Shown here: positions 10,601 to 18,230 of the stretch, in pieces | Numbering within the stretch: position 1 is the first letter of the stretch | Layout: every line of letters starts with the position of its first letter | Notes under the pieces: model-generated | The model's database searches: none | What the model was told of the DNA's origin: nothing | Seen by the model: the letters and a program-made list of their open reading frames with translations, nothing else | Position numbers and translations under genes: made by a program | From: DRLZ01 sp036478815 | GTDB taxonomy: Bacteria > Pseudomonadota > Gammaproteobacteria > Methylococcales > DRLZ01 | DNA: 23,041 nt | Assembly (NCBI GenBank): GCA_036478815.1 | Contig: JAZGEP010000013.1 | Span: 1 to 23,041 of the forward strand | Direction: 5' to 3'

Positions 10601-12003
10601 CTCTGTTGTGCAAAGCTACCTGTGATATAAACGTTACCCGCAGTGTCCAGGGCTAGACCATGGCTGACATCAGGGCGCGCTCCCCCACCTGCGCGTTTGG
10701 CTGAGATCAGGTCGCCGTCTGTAGTATATTTTGCCACAAAGATGTCTTCTAAACCGTCACTGGTGAGTATGGTTTTGCTGTCTTGCCCGAATCCAAAGGT
10801 TGCGGTTCTTTCAAAAACACCCGTGACATACACATTACCTGAACTGTCTGCGGCAAGGCTAGATGCTGAATTTTGCCCAGAACCTCCAGCGAATCTTACC
10901 CAAACCAGGTTCCCACCGGTAGTATATTTTGCTACAAATATATCGTTTTGGAAACGCTGAAACCTGGTTTCATTCGCTTCTCCTCGCCCAAAGACTCCCC
11001 CTCCATTACCTGTAATATAAGCGTTTCCTGAGCCATCCACAGCAATGTCTAGATTTCTCGAATGAGAGGTAACGATACGTTTAACCCATGCCAAACGACC
11101 ACCTGTGGTATATTTTGCTACAAAAATATCAGTACTATCACTGGTGAGTGTAATCTCATTGGTTTCACCGAGCCCAAATGTCGCGACAACAAAGTTTCCT
11201 ATGACATACACATTGCCTGAGCCGTCCACGGCAAGACTATAAGCCTCAGTATTGCCAGAATTATCACCGGCTTTTCTAGCCCAGACCAAGTCGCCGCTGG
11301 CCGTATACTTCGCTATAAACATGTTGTTAGTATGAGCGTTACTAGTGAGCATCATCTCATTGGTTTCCCCGAACCCAAATGTCGCGGTTCTAAACATAAC
11401 ACCTGTAACATAAGCGTTGCCTGAATTATCCACTGCTAGATCATTCACATTTGCACTGTTCTGGCTCACGATGGGTTTGGCCCAGATCAGATCACCGTCT
11501 GCAGCATACTTAGCTACAAATGTGCCACCGCCAAAATGACAGTCACATGTCAATGTGGTTTCATTTGCTTCTCCAGCACCAAAAATCGCGGATTCTGCGA
11601 ATGCACCCACAACATACGCTTTTCCTGAACCGTCTACGGCAATTTTAATACCCATAACATCCGGATCCGAACCTCCAGCGCGTTTAACCCATACCAGATT
11701 GCCATCGGCAGTATACTTCGCTACAAAGATATCTCTATCACCGTCACTAGTGAGCGAAGTCTCCCCGGATTCCCCCGCCCCAAAAGTCGCGGATCCAGTG
11801 AAGTAACCCGTAACATAGGTGTTGCCAGTGCTGTCCACGGCAAGACCGTTGCTTTCATCAATATCTATTCCCCCAGCACGTTTAGCCCACTCCAGATCAA
11901 GCGCCTGAGCAGTGTAACTGCCGAATACCAGCAGGCATACCAATAGCAATGTCAAAAAAATTTGGTAGCCATTTTTATGGTAAGAAAGAGTTGTATAAGT
12001 CAT
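7645..12003 (-). CDS. Secreted two-module SBBP (NHL-like) propeller protein with PKD-like domain
   Basis: 1452 residues. Residues ~12-34 form a signal peptide (hydrophobic core, cleavage after TAQA). Architecture: propeller 1 (~36-510), shared module 1 (~513-686), PKD-like domain (~694-788; VDAGPDQTISLP, TMWSQVSGPG, YALQLTVDDG), propeller 2 (~789-1270), shared module 2 (~1271-1452, ending LLHVEYQ). Each propeller has seven SBBP repeats of the type LAVDSSGNVYVTGxF...TFGxGEAxETTLTSDGDxDIFVAKYTADGNLVWAKRAGG. SBBP is a beta-propeller repeat found in secreted bacterial proteins; its ligands are mostly unknown. Module 2 carries an insertion (EIVSDFEGNRSEIK) and is more diverged than the other copies. 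Close paralogue of the 12127-16524 gene, same order of domains. Start: ATG with aaagga 9-10 nt upstream; a weak promoter candidate (TTGACT at 12053-12048, TATCAA at 12032-12027, 15 bp spacer) lies upstream. Function unknown; a surface or secreted binding protein is inferred. Confidence 0.88.
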   Translation of the reverse strand: MTYTTLSYHKNGYQIFLTLLLVCLLVFGSYTAQALDLEWAKRAGGIDIDESNGLAVDSTGNTYVTGYFTGSATFGAGESGETSLTSDGDRDIFVAKYTADGNLVWVKRAGGSDPDVMGIKIAVDGSGKAYVVGAFAESAIFGAGEANETTLTCDCHFGGGTFVAKYAADGDLIWAKPIVSQNSANVNDLAVDNSGNAYVTGVMFRTATFGFGETNEMMLTSNAHTNNMFIAKYTASGDLVWARKAGDNSGNTEAYSLAVDGSGNVYVIGNFVVATFGLGETNEITLTSDSTDIFVAKYTTGGRLAWVKRIVTSHSRNLDIAVDGSGNAYITGNGGGVFGRGEANETRFQRFQNDIFVAKYTTGGNLVWVRFAGGSGQNSASSLAADSSGNVYVTGVFERTATFGFGQDSKTILTSDGLEDIFVAKYTTDGDLISAKRAGGGARPDVSHGLALDTAGNVYITGSFAQQSGNFLFPQTAIFGAGENRETTLVSDGFGDIFVAKFSDDTLSNHPGTVETRITANSDDAEENALSGTVNLDSNDLEMAVKNNKARLVGMRFNGLNIPKDATITQAYLQFQVNDVNSERTDLTITGQATANAPTFTAANTNISSRIQTGAAVAWTPEPWNTIGEAGPDQKTPDIASVIQEIINQEEWSSGNSLAIIISGVGTRSAESYNGDVAAAPLLYVEYLSGTETNQSLVVDAGPDQTISLPNSASLDGAINNNGQPISPEVTTMWSQVSGPGTITFADSNAIDTTASFDLAGTYALQLTVDDGNQSDFNQLKVTVINQTRNWVWAKRVRGPGSNQDGVGSDLAVDGSGNSYVIGEFRNTSVFGGGEANETTLISNGDSDVFVAKYTVDGDLVWAKRAGGTLDVQGRSLALSDSGNVYVTGVFQGFATFGPGEAGETKLTSDGDRDIFVAKYTANGDLVWAKRAGGMDSDRGNSVAVDESDNAYLTGTITGIATFGVTETSETTLTSDGDSDLFVAKYTADGNLVWANHAGGTGSDNGNGLAVDSSGNVYVTGDFENTATFGAEEATETMLTSDGDSDVFVAKFTADGNLAWVKHPAALVNFGYGSDGGNDIALDSTGNAYITGYNSSGEPFERDENGEITPLFFQEAILFVAKYSAKGDLIWAKSAKSLPHTHIIGKSIAVDNSDNAYVTGFFNGDTAVFGRNEAGETLLIHNTLTRHIDSTFVAKYAASNGNLVFAKLVRGRRVLAGNGIGVDDSSNVYFTGSYSDTVIFAPGGSQREITLENDGPSNIFVAKLSHIFSAIPSTTLETRIVASSDDAEENITTGKVNLNSSILDLVDEIVSDFEGNRSEIKQLAGMRFTGLTIPQGATISNAYIQFTNTSAGIVSLNIDGEATDNALTFTNAHVNISSRDRTHAEVAWVPEYGAKPNRQTPNISRIIQKIINRPGWSNGNSLTIIITGSGSNNTVSYDGDPSAAPLLHVEYQ

Positions 12004-12069
12004 CAGGTTTATCCTTTATTGTTCTATTGATAGCATTACTCGACAACAGTCAATTTGCTAACAATCCGC

Positions 12070-12104
12070 AACTGAATCGCACAAATTTGTTGTGCGATTC
12101 AGTT
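12070..12104 (-). terminator. Perfect 15 bp hairpin between the two SBBP genes
   Basis: Positions 12070-12084 and 12090-12104 are perfect reverse complements (aactgaatcgcacaa arm) around a 5 nt loop. It sits 22 bp beyond the stop of the 12127-16524 gene and ahead of the promoter/RBS region of the next gene. The position suits a transcription terminator or an mRNA 3'-end stabiliser, but no T run follows the stem on either strand, so a classical intrinsic terminator is not certain. An operator is an alternative. Confidence 0.45.
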
Positions 12105-12126
12105 AACTGCGTTATCACTTTTGCTA

Positions 12127-15100
12127 TTATTGATACTTCACATGCAACGCAGGGGCTGCTGCAGGATTGCCATTAACCGATTCTGCGGAGCGCGCACCAT
12201 CACCACTGATGATGACTACCAGTGAGTTGCCGCTTGACCACCCCGGTCGCTCGACAATTTCCTGGATGATCGGGGCAATATTTGGGGTTTGCTGAGCAGC
12301 ACCTGCTTCACCCTCGGTGATCCACGGTGCTGGCGCCCAATCAATCGTTGCTCCGGTTAGGGCTCGGGAGGAAATGTTTGCGTTGGTATTGGTAAAAGTC
12401 AGTGCATTATCAGTGGCTTCGCCCTTAATCATCAGGCTTGTTGCTCCTGAATGCGTCTCATCTGTCTGGAATTGAATCGAGGCATTAGTGATAGTGGCAC
12501 CTTGGGGAATATTGAGACCGTTAAAACGCATCCCGACTAATTGGTTTTTCTGATCTTGATGACCCAACTCTAAATCACTACTGCCTGGTTTGACCTTACC
12601 CGTGGCGATATTTTCTTCGGCATCGTCAGGACTCGCCGCTATCCGAGATTTCACAATAACCGCAGCGCTTGCAGGAATAGGATTGCTAGTATACTTTGCT
12701 ACAAATATCTCAGTAGAACCGTCACTGGTGAGTGTGGTTTCGTTGGCTTCATTGGGTTCGAAGGTCGCATTCCCTCCAAACTGACCTGTGATATAAGCAT
12801 TATCTCTGCTGTCCACAGCAATGCCTGTGCTCTCCCCGAAGCTTGTGCCAGATCCTCCAGTGTATTTGGCTGAAATCAGGTTACCTTCCGTAGTATACTT
12901 TGCCAAAAAGAAGTGCGAAAAATCGGTGATGTTACTGTCGTTGGTAAAGGTGATCTCGCCAGCTTCCCCTGGTCCAAAAGTTGCTGAACCATTAAAGTTA
13001 CCCGTGACATATACATTGCCTGAGTCGTTCACAGCAATGCCTTCTCCTGCTGAATAACCGCTTCCACGGACGTGCTTGGCCCAAGCCAGTTTTCCGCTAG
13101 TAAGATACTTTGCCACAAAAATGTTGCCCACTTGGTATGGATCAAGGAGTGAGATTTCACCACTTTCTCCGAAGCCAAAGGTCGCTATTATATGAAAATA
13201 ACCTGTGACAAACACATTACCTGAGCCATCCACTGCAAGGCTAGCTCCTGCATCATCAGACACACCGCCAGCACGATTGACCCAGACAAGGTTGCCGTCG
13301 GTCGTGTACTTCGCCACAAAGATGTCTCTACTACCACGAAAGATAGCACCGTGATTGTCACCGTCATCAGCAGTGATTGTGACCTCTCTGTTTTCACCAA
13401 GTCCAAAGGTTAGGGTGCCGTCAAAGTCACCTGTGACATAGACGTTGCCTGAATCATCCACGGCAATGTCACGACCCGATTCATGTCGATTGCCAGCGGC
13501 TTGTTTGGCCCAGATCAAGTCTCCGTCGGTCGTGTACTTAGCCACAAAAATCTCATTCAAACCGACATTCTGGAACATGGTCTCGGCGGCTTCTCCAGCT
13601 CCAAAGGTAACAAGACCAGAAAAATTACCGGTAATATAAATGTTACCCGAGTCGTCTACGACAATGCCAGTTGCTTCATCAAAAGCCGTTCCACCATCGT
13701 TTCTGGCCCAAATCAAGTCTCCGTCAGTGGTATACTTCGCCACAAAGATATCACTTTTACCATGACTGGTAAGCGTGGTCTCACCAGCTTCCCCTGGCCC
13801 AAATGTCGCGGACACTCTAAAAATGATACCTGTAATATAAACGTTGCCGGAGCTGTCGACTGCAATGCTACGACCTGCATCACCTTGTACTCCACCGGCA
13901 CGCTTGGCCCAGATGAGGTTGCCATCAGCAGTATATTTAGCTATGAAGATATCGCTATCACCGTCACTGGTGAGTGTGGTCTCCAGAGCCTCCCCGGGTC
14001 CAAAGGTTGTCGAGCCTTCAAATATACCTGTAATATAAGTGTTGCCTGAGACATCCACAGCAATGTCGCTCTGCCTGCTTCTAGTGAATGTTCCATCGTT
14101 GACAATGCGTTTGGCCCATTGGAAAGTTGAGGTTTGCGCAGGAAAAACCGTAACGGTGATTTCATCAAAATCGGTAAAAATACCGTTATCTGCAGTCAAA
14201 CGGAGTTTATAGATCCCAACGGTCGAGAAGCTGGCCGTGGTATCCACAGCATTGGGATTGTCAAAGGTGACTGTTCCAGGGCCGCTCTGTTTACTCCAAG
14301 AGGTGGTCACCATTGGTCGATTGGGCAGGTCATTATCGATGATTGTACTGCCATCGAGGTTCGCATCCACCTGGTTAACATCATTGGGAAAAGCGATTCT
14401 CTGATCAGGACCGGCTTCCACAACCAGTAGCTGGTTGGTGCCAGCCCCTATTGTATATTCCACATGCAGCGAAGGGGCTGCAGCAGAATTGCCATCAAAC
14501 GATTCTGCGGAACGCATGCCCGTACCAGAGACAAAAACTGCCAGCGAGCTTCTGCTCAACCATCCTTCCTGGTTAACAATTTCTTGAATAACTGAAGCGA
14601 TATTCGGGGTTTTTTGATCAGACTCCGCTTCACCTGGGGTGTTCCATGGCTCCGGTGTCCATTCTACAAAAGCGTCTGTCTGGATACGCGAAGAAATATT
14701 TGCTTTGGCAGCGGTAAACGTTGGCGCATTAACAGTGGCTTGTCCCGTAATTGTTAGATCTGCGCGCTTTGAATTTAAGTCGTTTACCTGGAATTGAAGA
14801 TAGGCATCGGTAATTGTGGCGTCTTTTGGAATATTCAGACTGTTAAAACGCATACCCACAAGTCGTCCTTTATTGTTTTTTTCAGCCATCTCAAGATCTC
14901 TACTGCCTGTATTAACAGTACCCGAGGCGATAATTTCTTCAGCATCGTCAGTGCTCGCCGCTATTCGCGCCTCTACAACAACTGACGTAATATCTGATGT
15001 GATCGGTGGAACAAGGTCGCTTTTATACTTTGCCACAAAGATGTTGCTTTGATCTTCACTTTCACTGATGAACGTAGTCTCCAGATCTCCCCCAGATCCA

Positions 15101-16524
15101 AAAGTCACCGAGTGATAGAATGAACCCGTGATCGAAACGTTGCCTGAGTCGTTCACGGTAATGTCGTGTACACTAACTTCGCCTACATCAGAGTTACCTC
15201 CGTTGTGATGGACTGAGACGAGATTGCCGTCGGCAGTATACTTCGCTACAAAGAAGCCACTCGTTCCAAATAAGTGACTGGAACCATCACTGGTGAGTGT
15301 AATTGCACCGGGTTCCCCAGGCCCAAACGTCAAGGTACCGAATGTACCATCGGTAATATACATAGTGTCATCGTCATCTACTGCTATGTGGAGAGCTAGA
15401 TCATTGTCATTATTCGCATTATTTTCACCTATAATGTGTTCGACCCAAACCAGGTTGCCATCTGGAGTGTACTTCACCACATAGATATCAGGTGAATCAT
15501 CGTTATTAACTAAATTAGCCTCATCAGATTCAAACGGTGAAAAAGTGATGGTGCCTTTACGAAAGGTACCTACAATATATGGATTACCAGAGTTATCCAA
15601 GGCAATATCACTGGCCCTTCGCCCTATCTGGGAGAGATTGCGTTGGGCCCAAACCAAGTCGCCATCGGCAGTATATTTCTGCAAAAAGGTTGATATGAAT
15701 CCCGCTTCCCCTAAGCCTCCCGTAATATAAAAGTCACCAGAATCATCCACGGCAATATCACGAATAGAAGAAGAAAATGAATCCATGCCTTGAGCCCAAA
15801 TTAAACTCCCGTCGACATTGTTAAACTTTGCTATAAATGAATTGCTTATTCTAATCTCACCGGCTTCTCCTAACCCAAAGATTGCACCACTATTTAAACT
15901 AACAATATCTATAGGAACCTTACCAATAACATAAATATTACCTGAATCGTCGATGTCAAGCTCAGAGCCAAATACTTCAGTTGTGTTACCAACAGCACTT
16001 GTTGTCCATACAAGGTCGCCGTTAGCTGTGTACTTCCTCACAAGGAGCGCGGCACCCTCATCAAGAGTAAAAGTATCGTCTAGATCAAAAGGTGCTAGAA
16101 AATCTGAGACGAATGATCCCATGACATAAATGTTGCCTGAGTCGTCAATGGCAAGGTCATTAAGAGACTGAGACATTATGCCACCAACATGTTTAACCCA
16201 AACCAGATCACCATTAACAGCATACTTCGCCAAAAAACCGTCTCTGTTCTGATCTACGCTGACTAGCGTGACCTCTCTGGCTTCCCCGGATCCAAATGTC
16301 ATAGATCCATCAAAACCACCCACTACATACGTGTTGCCATCGCTGTCCTCGGTAATGCCATTGCCTTGGCTATCATCAAACCTTGCTCCAGCAATAGCAC
16401 GTGTAGCCCACTCCAGATCTAGTGCCTGAGCAGTGTAATTGCTGAATGCCAGCAAACCTGCCAACAGTAATGTTGAAAGAATTCTGAATGTAGTGCTGTG
16501 AAAAACGAGAGCTGTAGAAGCCAT
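12127..16524 (-). CDS. Secreted two-module SBBP (NHL-like) propeller protein with PKD-like domain, second paralogue
   Basis: 1465 residues. The signal peptide (residues ~12-34, SNYTAQA before LDLEWA) is nearly the same as in the downstream paralogue. Architecture: propeller 1 (~36-512), shared module 1 (~513-690), PKD-like domain (~695-793; VEAGPDQRIAFP, TSWSKQSGPG, YKLRLTADNG), propeller 2 (~793-1285), shared module 2 (~1286-1465, ending ALHVKYQ). Seven SBBP repeats can be counted in each propeller. Those of propeller 1 are degenerate (for example a sixth repeat reading AVDDDDTMYITDG and a seventh lacking the aromatic YVTG), while propeller 2 is close to consensus. Module 1 resembles module 1 of the paralogue (IPKDATIT, EPWNT), but module 2 resembles the last modules of the FG-GAP proteins. 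It is the first gene of the leftward group. Start: ATG with aaggaa about 8 nt upstream; a sigma-70 promoter candidate lies at 16594-16622. Function not known. Confidence 0.88.
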   Translation of the reverse strand: MASTALVFHSTTFRILSTLLLAGLLAFSNYTAQALDLEWATRAIAGARFDDSQGNGITEDSDGNTYVVGGFDGSMTFGSGEAREVTLVSVDQNRDGFLAKYAVNGDLVWVKHVGGIMSQSLNDLAIDDSGNIYVMGSFVSDFLAPFDLDDTFTLDEGAALLVRKYTANGDLVWTTSAVGNTTEVFGSELDIDDSGNIYVIGKVPIDIVSLNSGAIFGLGEAGEIRISNSFIAKFNNVDGSLIWAQGMDSFSSSIRDIAVDDSGDFYITGGLGEAGFISTFLQKYTADGDLVWAQRNLSQIGRRASDIALDNSGNPYIVGTFRKGTITFSPFESDEANLVNNDDSPDIYVVKYTPDGNLVWVEHIIGENNANNDNDLALHIAVDDDDTMYITDGTFGTLTFGPGEPGAITLTSDGSSHLFGTSGFFVAKYTADGNLVSVHHNGGNSDVGEVSVHDITVNDSGNVSITGSFYHSVTFGSGGDLETTFISESEDQSNIFVAKYKSDLVPPITSDITSVVVEARIAASTDDAEEIIASGTVNTGSRDLEMAEKNNKGRLVGMRFNSLNIPKDATITDAYLQFQVNDLNSKRADLTITGQATVNAPTFTAAKANISSRIQTDAFVEWTPEPWNTPGEAESDQKTPNIASVIQEIVNQEGWLSRSSLAVFVSGTGMRSAESFDGNSAAAPSLHVEYTIGAGTNQLLVVEAGPDQRIAFPNDVNQVDANLDGSTIIDNDLPNRPMVTTSWSKQSGPGTVTFDNPNAVDTTASFSTVGIYKLRLTADNGIFTDFDEITVTVFPAQTSTFQWAKRIVNDGTFTRSRQSDIAVDVSGNTYITGIFEGSTTFGPGEALETTLTSDGDSDIFIAKYTADGNLIWAKRAGGVQGDAGRSIAVDSSGNVYITGIIFRVSATFGPGEAGETTLTSHGKSDIFVAKYTTDGDLIWARNDGGTAFDEATGIVVDDSGNIYITGNFSGLVTFGAGEAAETMFQNVGLNEIFVAKYTTDGDLIWAKQAAGNRHESGRDIAVDDSGNVYVTGDFDGTLTFGLGENREVTITADDGDNHGAIFRGSRDIFVAKYTTDGNLVWVNRAGGVSDDAGASLAVDGSGNVFVTGYFHIIATFGFGESGEISLLDPYQVGNIFVAKYLTSGKLAWAKHVRGSGYSAGEGIAVNDSGNVYVTGNFNGSATFGPGEAGEITFTNDSNITDFSHFFLAKYTTEGNLISAKYTGGSGTSFGESTGIAVDSRDNAYITGQFGGNATFEPNEANETTLTSDGSTEIFVAKYTSNPIPASAAVIVKSRIAASPDDAEENIATGKVKPGSSDLELGHQDQKNQLVGMRFNGLNIPQGATITNASIQFQTDETHSGATSLMIKGEATDNALTFTNTNANISSRALTGATIDWAPAPWITEGEAGAAQQTPNIAPIIQEIVERPGWSSGNSLVVIISGDGARSAESVNGNPAAAPALHVKYQ

Positions 16525-16593
16525 TAGGTATTTCCTTGATTTTTTTTATTGCAATAACCATTGAAACCAGTTGTTTTGGTTTTATTTTTGTGA

Positions 16594-16622
16594 ACAATAC
16601 TCCGGATAGGTCTATTTGGCAA
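16594..16622 (-). promoter_or_regulatory. Candidate sigma-70 promoter for the leftward propeller genes
   Basis: On the minus strand TTGCCA (16622-16617; 5 of 6 to TTGACA) is followed after exactly 17 bp by TATTGT (16599-16594; 4 of 6 to TATAAT). It would start transcription near 16587 and leave a leader of about 60 nt before the ATG at 16524. Judged by eye only. Confidence 0.4.
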
Positions 16623-17303
16623 GGTATAATCTGCTTTGTAACTATTTCAGGCGCATTTATTGCTAGGTTAGTCGTTTAATAGACAGAAGGGACGGCTGGG
16701 GTCGCAATTATTTATATTTTTTTTACAAGTTTGTTATTTGCGTAAATATACTTATTGATAATAGTGATTTTGTTTTAAAATCCAATGAATTAATATGTGG
16801 AAACGACGAAATAGTATGGGCTGAAGATTAATAACTAATTGATTTTTACTTGATTTGTTCAGTGTAAGGTTGGCGAAAACGAATAATCGATATTTATTAA
16901 TTATCGAAAACGATGTAATACGCGTTGTGTTTTTCCACGCCGATCTTCGTAGTTGATGTTGACATGGAAATCTAGCTATCAATAGGCTGACGTTTAATAT
17001 CAAGCAATTATTTCCAATGTTCGAAACATAGTGATTTGATTCTAGATTGATTGGTGTTATCAGAAATAATTGTATTTATATTTGGATTGTTGTGTCTGGA
17101 TATGTGAAAGTCTATTGATGATGTGAGAGCAGCTGATTAATCCATGCAATCTTGCGAGTTTGCATGAGTGACTGTCACCTGTTATTAATGATGTCATTCC
17201 TCTCAGCTAGTCTTTTTTAGATCCGTTCTAAGGTGCTTATTAGAAAAGTATTTGAATGACGAATTCCAGATCCAACTCTGAAACCCTTGTTTCTGTGGAG
17301 TGA

Positions 17304-17319
17304 GGATGTAATTACATCC
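17304..17319. promoter_or_regulatory. Perfect 16 bp palindrome (possible operator)
   Basis: ggatgtaattacatcc is a perfect dyad with no spacer, in non-coding AT-rich DNA 22 bp outside the inverted-repeat element. It has the size and symmetry of a dimeric repressor site (GntR- or MarR-type sites look similar), but a chance dyad of this length in 23 kb is not very unlikely. Confidence 0.25.
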
Positions 17320-17340
17320 AGAAGTTTTTAAATACATGTT

Positions 17341-17509
17341 CTTAAGGTGGTTTGACGAAATAATGTTACCAAGATTGCACAGGATTTTTGTTTTTGACCG
17401 AACTATCTCAAGAGGCACATAGTCATTCTACGTAACGATTGAGATTGCGTTGGTCAGGAGTAATAAGACCAGCAAGGTTGGTAACCTTGTTTCGTCAAAC
17501 CACCTAAAG
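17341..17509. repeat. Imperfect inverted-repeat element of ~170 bp
   Basis: Positions 17341-17372 are the reverse complement of 17478-17509 with 3 mismatches in 32 (outer arm cttaaggtggtttgacg). Weaker pairing continues inward: TTGAGAT and GGTCA occur in both arms close to the centre, so the arms may once have been ~70 bp around a short loop near 17420-17435. It has no coding function that I can recognise. It resembles the other palindromic element in size but not in sequence, and may be a decayed MITE or a long hairpin RNA. Confidence 0.65.
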
Positions 17510-17673
17510 TGTCTGAAAATAGACTATTCGCACATGAAAATTAATGAAGTGCCCAACTTGGTGTCAGTGGAGAAAGCGTCGCTATTACATGTTAAAAAGT
17601 TAGCTCAGCAGTTTTATTTGGAATGTTTGAGTGTTTGCTTAACAAATGAGCAACAAATATAGTGCTATGCAAA

Positions 17674-17685
17674 ATGCGTACGCAT
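17674..17685. promoter_or_regulatory. Perfect 12 bp palindrome
   Basis: atgcgtacgcat is a perfect dyad, GC-richer than its surroundings. A protein-binding site is possible, but with no nearby gene start the assignment is weak. Confidence 0.15.
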
Positions 17686-18054
17686 GCTTGAATGGTCTCT
17701 GGCGCTATCAATGGAACTCTAACAATACTAAATAGTAACTACTCAGCTTACGCTCTATTTTGTCCAATCACTGTCTGGACACCGCGCTTTCGCCTTGCTC
17801 TTGAACAAACTAGAGGGCAATCTGAGCAGATACCGATTTCGACAAGTTACACTAAATTATCAATTCCATTTCTTGGCTATTCCTAAATTGCAAATTTAGA
17901 ATTCTCAGTTTCTCCCATAGATTCGGATATTTCTCTGTCAGACCATAATCAATTTATTCGAAATATATTGCATCTGTACATTATTGTTTTTTAAGAAAAT
18001 TGATAGTGATAATGCTGTGATTAACACATTAACCCAGTCTTATTTGGTTTGTAT

Positions 18055-18067
18055 TTTGCGATGCAAA
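18055..18067. promoter_or_regulatory. Possible upstream activator site for a sigma-54 regulator
   Basis: TTTGC-GAT-GCAAA is a 5-3-5 dyad about 150 bp upstream of the sigma-54 promoter match at 18215, a usual distance for NtrC-family enhancers. It recalls LuxO sites (TTGC...GCAA half-sites), but the spacing between half-sites is 3 rather than 5, so it is not a standard LuxO site. Confidence 0.25.
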
Positions 18068-18214
18068 TTGCGAAATATTGTAGAAAATTGACTTCTAAAG
18101 ATAATTTTTTTTAAAAGTTATGAATTGGAATATTAGATTGAAACCAATTGGAATGGTATTTCAATGCGGTTACAATCCATAAGCTAAGTTACGTTAAACA
18201 GCTTGGTAATTTAG

Positions 18215-18230
18215 TGGCACTTAATATGCT
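18215..18230 (+). promoter_or_regulatory. Candidate sigma-54 (RpoN) promoter
   Basis: TGGCAC-TTAAT-ATGCT matches the RpoN consensus TGGCACRNNNNTTGCW at nearly all positions and has the required GG-N10-GC spacing. Transcription would start near 18241 and run toward the kinase gene at 18699, giving either a ~450 nt leader or an independent small transcript. The response regulator at 21484 belongs to the class that activates such promoters, so autoregulation is a reasonable inference. Confidence 0.45.

Noticed and set aside
11900..12003. Possible lipoprotein signal in the 7645-12003 protein (Cys in LLLVCLLVFG)
   Set aside because: The residue before Cys is Val, which does not fit a lipobox, and a normal cleavage site (TAQA) follows.
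13483..14049. 188-codon plus-strand frame inside the 12127-16524 gene
   Set aside because: It is antisense to SBBP repeats, with a repeating period equal to the blade length and no recognisable domain.
159..16524. CRISPR-like or VNTR array suggested by the regular DNA repeats
   Set aside because: The ~190-210 bp period is coding, in frame, and explained by propeller blades; there are no short identical repeats with unique spacers.
16600..16650. Second sigma-54-like motif (ttggcaaggtataatctgc)
   Set aside because: The distance between GG and GC is 13, not 10, so it does not fit an RpoN promoter.
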